Translations under genes and position numbers: made by a program | The notes under the pieces: generated by a model | What the model was told of the DNA's origin: nothing | Databases searched by the model: none | The model's input: only the letters and a program-made list of their open reading frames with translations | DNA from: Primula veris | Lineage: Eukaryota; Streptophyta; Magnoliopsida; Ericales; Primulaceae | Assembly: GCA_963682055.1 (NCBI GenBank) | Contig: OY821744.1 | Coordinates: forward strand, 31,844,967-31,908,966 | Direction: 5' to 3' | DNA: 64,000 bases | Part shown: positions 56,676 through 64,000 of the stretch, piece by piece | How the letters are laid out: every line of letters starts with the position of its first letter | Numbering within the stretch: position 1 is the first letter of the stretch

Positions 56676-56727
<52 letters not shown>
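56425..56727. mobile_element. Long-hairpin MITE flanked by expanded (TA)n, copy B
   Basis: The hairpin element (about 56477-56679) is the counterpart of 9751-9955. It is flanked by (TA)n runs of about 26 and 24 units, much longer than in block A. Confidence 0.85.
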
Positions 56728-56730
<3 letters not shown>

Positions 56731-58058
56731 AATTTGAATTATAACACAAAATTAAAGAAATAGAGAGAGAGTGAGGGAGCGTAGAATAACTCGCGAAATA
56801 CCTCAAGTGTGATTTTGGGATTTTTTCCAGAGAGAGAGATCGTGCGGTGTGTTCTGAGAGAGAGGGTATTGATCTGAAATATAAATATATATATATGGCG
56901 GCCAAATAGCAATGTTAGGGTTTTTGTTTGGAACAAATATTTATTATAAAATACAATTAAAATAAAATAATGATTAGAAAATTACCTTAATTTATGGAGA
57001 TATGGAGATATGGGGAAATGGGAAAATGGACGGTATATTGTTAAGATTGAGAGAGAGAGATATTCTTTGTAATAAATGTGTGGATGTGAAATAATACTTA
57101 TCTTTACAATTGAAATAGCTATGAAATAGCGAGTAAATAGCTACGAACATCTAAATCAATTTAAATATTTTGTTTTTCAAAATAATATGCAAAAAGAATA
57201 GCTACGAAATAGCTTGAGAACTACGAATTATTTTCAAGTCTCACCGACACTCGGTCAACTCATTTATTTTCATAGTTAATCCGTCGCAAATTTGTATTAA
57301 AATTTCACAAATCAAAATCCATCGGAAATCCGTAGCAATTCCATCGTTATATAGTGTGACGGAATTTCCGTAGCGAATTTCCGTCTTCGTTTAACTGTTT
57401 TTTTGTAGCGTTACTTTTGTGTTTTAGTATGTAAAATTAAGCCTTTACAGATGAGTTTTGGTAATTGGGGAATTTTAATCTTTATTATTTTGTGTGTGGT
57501 GTGTGGACTGTGGTATTCATGAGTTATGCCGTATTTTTTTTTTATTTGGTACAAGGAGTTGTGCCATAATGTGTATTGTGTATTCGAATAATTATTCTTA
57601 TTACATTGTATAGCGGTATGTGATATTTAGGTAATTTATTTGTGCCCTAATGATTTTTGCGTGACTGATGATATTTTACGATCTTGTGAGTTTTCTGGTT
57701 CGTTATGTGATACTTTGACGATCAGTTATTGAGATATATTTTTTGGATCTTTTATATTTGTGTTCGATGAGTGATACTTGAGCGTTGTGTTCTAGTAAAT
57801 TTGTCGTGAATTTTGATATTCTAGGCAAGTATCTTATGTCAGAATGGGTTTTTTCGTGACTGGCATTTTGATTCTTGTTAGTTTTCTATTTGTGTATGTA
57901 ACCTATTAGGCTATTGTGCCCTGGGAAGTTTGAAAAAAGTTGTAGTTTTTTTGCTGTATGGGTAATGGTATTAATGATGCGATTACTATGCTCCGTTCTG
58001 TTCCATATATGTGAAAATTTAATTTTGTTCACCTTTTGTTTTGATATATCTAATGCAG

Positions 58059-60018
58059 GCTATTACTTTGTGCCCTAATGTTCCGGTGTATTGGACTAAT
58101 CGCGCTTTATGTCATCGTAGACGCAAGTATGAGTGGAAAATATATTGTTTCCGTATATATCTGTATTTCGTAAATATTGTGGTTTAATTGCTATTAGCAG
58201 TTGGTGTCTAATTTCTTTCGTTGTGGTGGACTTTTTATGTAGTGATTGGGTTAGAGTTGAAGAGGATAGTAGGAGAGCAATTAAACTTGATCAGAAAGCT
58301 GTCAAGGTTAGGGTCCCTTTTATTTTACTTTTAGGTTGCTGGTTATACTTTTAAGCATTGCGTCACGTTACTTTTATCATGCAGACGTAGGATTTCAAGT
58401 TGATGCGTTGCACCACCTTGATTAGAATTTTATTTTCAAATTGTGAACAATTGAGCTGTTTTAAAGTCCAAAGGCATGGATTTGATCTCAGAATTATTGT
58501 TGCTTCGACTATTTAGCTTTTTATCTTTTATTTTTGTAATCTTAAATATATTAAGTTTAAGAAAAAATAGAACCACTCACACACAGAGAGAATAAGCCCC
58601 TGAATATCCCTGCTGATACCTGTAAATTTGGCACATTTTTTAGATGGTCATATGCTCTGGATTTAGATAATCTTTCTTGGTCGTTGTCCTTAAGCTCATA
58701 GCTTAGGTTTGAGTTATAACCAGCAGTGGAAATAAAACGGCTTTGACTGTAGCTCTTATGGCCCAGGGTAAAAGGTGATTCTTTGTGCAAACTTTTGAAA
58801 GTAAAAGATTCCAAAAAGTCTGGTAAAATGTATTTATACCTGTTATTTTTGCTTATGCGGTATCATCAGAGGAAAGAACCCGTTGCTGCAACAAAAAGTT
58901 TAATGAGAAATTACCTTCTGCTTGGTACATTGATATTCATCCCTTTTGAGTTCGGTGGGTTTAACCACGTGAATCAGATCGCTATACATTTAGTTGAATG
59001 AAGTAAAGGAGTGAAAATTTCTAATGTAATATGCACATATTGGGTGACAGGCTCATTACATACTTGGGCTAGCGTTGCTACAAAAAGAAGATTATCGTGA
59101 TGGTATCAAGGAACTGGAAAAAGTATGTCCATCCTCCTAAAATGTTACTACTCAGCAATTAGACTGTACATGCTGTCATAAGTTAAAAGTAATCTATGAA
59201 GGGAAGAACAGGAGATGAATTATTGCTTTTTTAAAGTAATGGTTTCAGTTTCGTTTATATTGGATAAAGCAGATGCATTCATAAAACTAATGCGGCTTTT
59301 GAATATAACATGAAATTTCAGATGATATTGTGATTTTATACGGATAAGCCTGGAACTGTACAAGCTTAAATTATTAAACGAATCACTTTCTGGATCTTGT
59401 GTCTTTCTTACGACTTATTTATAAGTGTAATGAATCCAATTTGAAATGCCTTTTCCTATATAAACTGCAGCAGATCGATGAGGAACCTGTTACCGATACT
59501 GTATCTAGAAAGTATACAATATTAAAACGAATGAATTAAGATCTGAAATACTGTATATCTATTTTCAGTGAGAAACAATGATGTATTTCTCATAGAGGAA
59601 CTATTTTTGGCAAATCTCATTAAAGTTTCATCTGCAGGCTTTAGACCTAGGGCGAGGTGCAAATCCAAAGAGCTATAAGGTGGAAGAGATATGGCAAGAG
59701 CTTGCTAGAGCCAAATACCTGTTATGGGGAAGTGAATCTACCCAACGCTTGTGGGAACAACCAACACTCAAGTACATATTCTGTTTTCTTCAACTAGTGA
59801 TGATTGTATATCTCTAAATATCAACTGTGCTAGCGTAAAACAATGTCCTCGATTATTAACACTTGTTGTACCCCTTTTGGTACAGAGAATCTTGTCTTTT
59901 CTGCTCTTGAGAAGAAACATTTACGAGACGGCCAAAATTCAGCGCAACTGGCGGCTCTGGAACGAGTCTTTAGCACAGCCGTTGAAGCTGACGTCCCTAC
60001 ACAGTATTCTTTATAGTT
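58059..60018 (+). pseudogene. CHIP-like TPR gene fragment, copy B (five exons, no U-box)
   Basis: Exons 58059-58126, 58243-58306, 59051-59122, 59638-59771 and from 59886 encode, in phase, sequence very like plant CHIP: NVPVYWTNRALCHRRR, DWVRVEEDSRRAIKLDQKA, AHYILGLALLQKEDYRDG, ALDLGRGANPKSYKVEEIWQ. In the last exon the frame hits TGA after LKESCLFCS, but a neighbouring frame continues with EKKHLRDG and LAALERVFSTAVEADVPT, a typical CHIP linker; so there is a frameshift. Similarity ends just before the expected U-box (DYLCC...), and the first TPR exon is also absent. Without the U-box it could not be a ubiquitin ligase; at best a TPR decoy. Confidence 0.85.
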
Positions 60019-60800
60019 TATGAAATAAAACTAATTAGTAGGAATTTCCTGCCCATTCCTCTTACCAATAGAATAGTTAATTCTAGGTTTCAGTATTCAG
60101 ATTTTGCGGATTCTCTATTTAATGTGTTTTTGTCTGGAAAAAAAAAAAAGAATTTGCTGGTGTTGGATTAGTGAACTCTTTGGTTGTCTGTTTCAGTAGT
60201 TTTTTTAGTTGTATAACCAAGGAAAAACCATACTCAGAGATATTTAGTTACACACTTACATGTAACTTGGAGAGGCTAGTGAAATACCATATATTTTGAA
60301 AAAAAAAATCTATATATAGCCTGATCTTCAAACTGAACTTGACATTTTCACCTGTGAATCCCCATTTTTGGTACCTTATATTCACAGAAACTTGGGTCTT
60401 GGATCTTATACTAAACTGAAAAAGTGACTCTTGTATATTTACAAGAACAGTCCTTAAAGTTCTAGCAAGGTTGTAACTCCTCCAATAATGGAGGCGGATT
60501 CTGGGGATGTAACTCCCAGAATTGAATGACCACATTAAAGGCTGCGGTTTCAGAATCCTCTACAAGAGACAGCCTCCCCTCTCATTCAAATCACTAATTC
60601 ACTCTCTCTGAAATAGCATACACATTTTTTTCATAGCATATTAGAAACAGAGAGAACCACCCACCAATAGCTCGACCTTGACTCGTCGCCAGTTTCTGGT
60701 GAGTCATCCCAGACGTTGTACCTTGGGATCGAAGCGCCAATACAACCAGAAACATTAAGATGGTTGGGCGAATATCGGTTAAGGACAGACTGTTTACAGT
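60019..60800. other. Intergenic, with possible LTR-like segment
   Basis: 60540-60790 is less AT-rich, with CTCCCCTCTCATTCAAATCA and GAGAACCACCCACCAATAGC, reminiscent of a retrotransposon leader or LTR, but no paired LTR or primer site was found. Confidence 0.3.
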
Positions 60801-61060
60801 CGCCCCGTCTTTTAATTCTGTCCTTTTAATTAACGTATTTCAATTCTGTAATTTATATTTTTGTCTTTTCAATTCTGTCATTTTATTTCAGTATTTTAAT
60901 TTGTTGTACTTAGCTGTAGCTTTTCAATTCTGTTTTACCTTTTTGTAATTTCTTTAAAGTACTGTTTTATTCTGTAATTTCAATTCTGTAATTTAATTCT
61001 GAAATTAGAATAGTTTCAATTCACTCCTGTTATTTCAATTGCAATCAGAACAGTCCGGCT
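60800..61060. repeat. Low-complexity TTCAATTCTGTAATTT repeats
   Basis: Variants of TTTCAATTCTGTAATTT recur about eight times at irregular spacing. Confidence 0.7.
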
Positions 61061-61428
61061 GTTAAGTTTATACTTTCCAGTCCGGCAGTTTCTATGTATT
61101 GCAATTCAGCACATCAGATTATTAATTAATAATAATCTGAATAACGTTTGCTTTAATTACTATTCAGTACCTACATATTGTAATCAGTAATTTCCGTTCC
61201 AAATCGAAATTAAGAAAGATTACACTGGTTTTTGTTTATTTTTGTTTAATTCTTTATTATTGTTTAATTGTTATTTCGTACACGGAAACCAACAAGAGTT
61301 TGATGGTTGATGGTTAGGGTTTTTTTTTGATAAAATTGAGGAAATTTTTTGGGTAAAAGAAAACACAGACAGCAGACAAAGAAGAAAATGAAAACAGAAA
61401 TTGAAAGAAAAAAAAAATGGCAAAGTTG

Positions 61429-61458
61429 TCACGTGGCACATGCCACGTAGACGTGGGA
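61429..61458. promoter_or_regulatory. G-box-like palindromic cluster
   Basis: TGTCACGTGGCACATGCCAC followed by GTAGACGTGG: a CACGTGGC G-box within a near-perfect palindrome. Such sites bind bZIP/bHLH factors, but no gene start is nearby, so a role is uncertain. Confidence 0.25.
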
Positions 61459-61529
61459 TTTCCAATCCCGGTTCTCTTATAGTTATGAGTAAACACAGTA
61501 ATGAAAAAAGAATCCCCCGACATATATAT

Positions 61530-62655
61530 AGTCTAGAGAGAGGAGTGAGATTGTAAATTGTAACCAAGAGTTTCTATTTAATTCTTTTTCATTTTAAACC
61601 GTTTGATTTGAAGCTAGGGTCATGATTAATTATGGCCGCTCACCCTTTCCATGTTAACACCAACTAATTAAAAAATATTTGCGTTTAATTTCTATTTTCA
61701 GCTATTTTCACCTTATGTTCGAAACTCTCAACAAGCGAATTCAGTTAGCCATTTTTTGCTACTCTGCATTCCTGAATATGAGTAAAAAAGCGTTATATCC
61801 AAATAACAATACTCGATCTATAAAAAAAATTCAATTCTATACTATTTACTACTTCTGTTATGCTTTATATAAATCTGCACTAAGATTACACGGTAAACAC
61901 GGGGATCACACGACCAAAATGTAACTATTTTGTTGTTATCTTAGTGATAGTTAATCAGTGGTTCAATTTAAATTAACAGATAGAAATATGAACTAATTAA
62001 ATTAGAAAGTAAAATAAATTAACCTTGTAAGTGATTAATCACATGTACATAGTAACAAAATATAGGGATCAATAACTTATTTTTATATGCACAAAAAGAC
62101 TTGTCCTAACTGAGTTTGACTGTGAATTAGGTAAATATGACAATACACTTTTGTATTTACTGGTCATTGTGTTCTTACTTTTATTGGTTTGCAGTGTGTA
62201 GTGTTGCTTAATATTTTATACTTTTATCTCATTCTAATTTTATACTACGCATTAAAAGAAATATAAATACTTTCTATTTTAATCCACCTAAGTATAAACA
62301 AATTCTCAAAATGAAAAAAAAAAAGTAAACAGGACCCAACAATTTTTTAAGACAAAGATTTTAAAAGAGAGGAAAATAATGTTATTTTTAGAGAAGCATG
62401 TGTTACACAATGGATTAGTATATTACTTAGTTTTACAGAGAGAATTATACGACAAGCTTGTAATATACGACAGAGGACGTGGATAAGAATATAACATGAT
62501 TAGCGTCAAATCTAACTCAACCGATAAAATAAATTACGGGGCGTGCTTGATCGGATTTGTAAAATTTAAATTTCATCTCAATAAAACTCAATCCATTATA
62601 GTTAAAATTTCAACACAAACCAATCCAACAGAAACCAATCCATTATAATTAGTAT
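61530..62655. repeat. Dispersed intergenic repeat, copy R4
   Basis: Modules GTGAGATTGTAAATTGTAACC, CTGCACTAAGATTACACGGTAAA, GAAGCATGTGTTACACAATG, then AAATTACGGGGCG. It ends abruptly at the junction with the second gypsy gag fragment. Confidence 0.75.
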
Positions 62656-64000
62656 TTGCTCCGGTTGGGCAGCCCTTTCCTTCAAGTTAATGAACCGGTG
62701 TGCAAAGTCATAGGTCAGATCATCCCAACAGTGGATGGAGTTGGCAGGCAGAGACTGGAACCATTTACTTGCGAGCCTCCCCAGGCTGGCGGGAAAGCAT
62801 TTACACATAAGGCGATCGAGGTGGGACCAGTGATTCATCTGGTATCGATAGTGCCGGAGGTGGGCTTCCGGGTCAGAATCTGCGTTGAACACTTGGAGAA
62901 CGGGGGCAGTAAAATTTCCGGGGGGCGTACTGTACTCTATCTCGTCTGAGAATGGGGTACTGCGGGTGGAGGCAACGATCTTTAGCGCTGCCTCGTCCGC
63001 GACTTCATCTCGGCCAGCGCGACGACCCTGCCTCCTCCTCCGGGGAGGCCTTTCATTCCGCGCATGACTCGGAGCGGGCCGTGAATCGTGACTATCACCT
63101 GGTCGATTGATTCGTGAGTGTACGCTTTGGTCGTTTACACGACGCGAACTTCCCTCGTGGGAACGCCTCGACTCCTCTCCCCTAGCCGGCTCCTCAGGAG
63201 CCTCTAGGGGGGGTCGTCTTGAGGGTTCCAACCGCGACATCACGCTCTTGATGGGGATGCGAACGGGCTCTGGCTGCTCTACGCCACGAGAGACGGGTCC
63301 GGGCTCAGATGCCATCATAGAGGCTATCAGCACCTTTTGAGCCGCCAACACAACGAGTTCCTTCTCATTGATTTCTAACATCATGCGAGTCAGCTCATCG
63401 CGCGACCGTGGCGTCCCCTGGACCGCATTGAGTGGAGTAGGTTGCCCCTCCGGCGCAGTTCCCGGCGTGCCAAAAGAGAGGGTCCTCGGCATTCCAAATA
63501 CTGGGACATGCCGTGGGGGCGGGCTCTCGTACTGTTCATTATCCGTCATTGTTCCTTGGAAAAGGATTGTCGGAGCTAACGCGTTATGAATTTCCCACAG
63601 ACGGCGCCAATTGGCGAGCCTGATTTTCTTCCCAAGCTCGACTTATATATTTATTTGCGTCGGCTCCGATCTTCCAAAGTAGTTGACGTAGGTGGTATCT
63701 GCTTCGTCGTCGGGATGCTCTCTAAGCCTGCACAAGAAACGAACAGGGGCCCGGGGTTGGTGCCAGGTTTTCCCTCTCCGACGATCAAGTCAGTATCGGT
63801 ATAAACTTAAGGTAGGAGTATAGTTAAGAATGAGGGATTGGTCCAGTTACAAGTCGTGGCGCCAGATGTCACAGTTGATATTCTGGTGGTCCGGGTTGTT
63901 TTTAGCTTTATCTCTCCTCTCTGTCTTTTTGTGTGTCTTTCTAATTGGTGTTAGTGGGGGTATTTATAGTCTGATCAGAGGCGTCTTAGCCCTTGGATCA
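62656..64000 (-). mobile_element. Second gypsy copy, truncated gag plus LTR
   Basis: Near-identical to 19420-20316 and the adjoining LTR. Gag starts at 63549 (MTDNEQYESPP) and matches through AAQPEQ, then is cut at about 62656 where AT-rich repeat R4 begins, adding unrelated codons to 62602. The LTR starts at 63612 and runs off the window. The primer-binding-like site TGGCGCCGTCTGTGGGAA is present at 63593-63610. Confidence 0.9.

Larger units (their letters stand above)
54202..57410. mobile_element. CACTA (En/Spm) DNA transposon, copy B
   Basis: Starts CACTACAACA after TTA and ends TTTTTTGTAGCG before TTA: the last CACTA terminus carries one change relative to copy A (TTGTAGTG). Same subterminal CCGTCGC motifs. 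Contains the MITE at 56477-56679 but lacks the Helitron found in A. The damaged terminus may make this copy immobile. Confidence 0.88.
48711..58773. repeat. Segmental duplication, block B
   Basis: Partner of 1914-12327, same gene order. Block B retains the intact F-box frame and continues beyond 58773 into further CHIP exons, so it looks closer to the ancestral arrangement. TA microsatellites at 56425-56476 and 56680-56727 are greatly expanded relative to A. Confidence 0.92.

Noticed and set aside
60248..60535. 95-codon minus-strand frame near the CHIP fragment
   Set aside because: No recognisable motif, composition like surrounding AT-rich sequence, no counterpart elsewhere in the window.
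61271..61567. 98-codon minus-strand frame (Phe/Ser-rich)
   Set aside because: Low-complexity translation of poly-purine sequence; no homologue recognised.

Overview
The window is plant nuclear DNA, most likely from a eudicot. It has spliced, intron-rich genes, AT-rich intergenic sequence, a Tat-type Ty3/gypsy retrotransposon, a CACTA element, Helitrons, MITEs, and plant-type F-box, LACS9, FY, G3BP and CHIP sequences. The species cannot be named from the sequence alone. Homology calls rest on recognising protein families by eye; no search was run.

Layout. 1-4006: direct and inverted repeats. 1914-12327 (block A) and 48711-58773 (block B) are a direct segmental duplication of about 10 kb. Each block holds an F-box gene, a CACTA transposon and the first exons of a CHIP-like (TPR) gene fragment. 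The F-box gene is intact in B and frameshifted in A. 12328-21076: a degenerate Ty3/gypsy element on the minus strand, with one LTR, gag, pol, a 3' tandem-repeat array and an antisense extra ORF. 21598-26659: a complete 12-exon long-chain acyl-CoA synthetase gene (LACS9 type, 692 aa), the best-supported functional gene here. 26660-39590: gene-poor sequence with repeat families, a MULE-like MITE, Helitrons and a LINE relic. 39794-41559: a four-exon gene for an unrecognised membrane protein with a Thr-Leu-Pro-rich repeated N terminus. 42661-46030: a fragment resembling the C terminus of FY, followed in frame by the RRM and RGG part of a plant G3BP-like protein that lacks its NTF2 domain. 46560-48710: repeats. 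58773-60020: the rest of the CHIP fragment, ending before the U-box. 60020-64000: repeats and a second, truncated copy of the gypsy gag and LTR.

Working together. LACS9 (acyl-CoA synthesis) and the F-box gene (SCF ubiquitin ligase adaptor) look like independent host genes. The rest is largely transposon activity plus gene fragments (CHIP, FY, G3BP) that have lost essential domains. The most interesting items are the possible FY-G3BP chimeric RNA-binding gene, the repeat-rich membrane protein gene, a short Helitron family supported by two paralogous empty sites, and an intergenic repeat whose modules occur in circularly permuted order.
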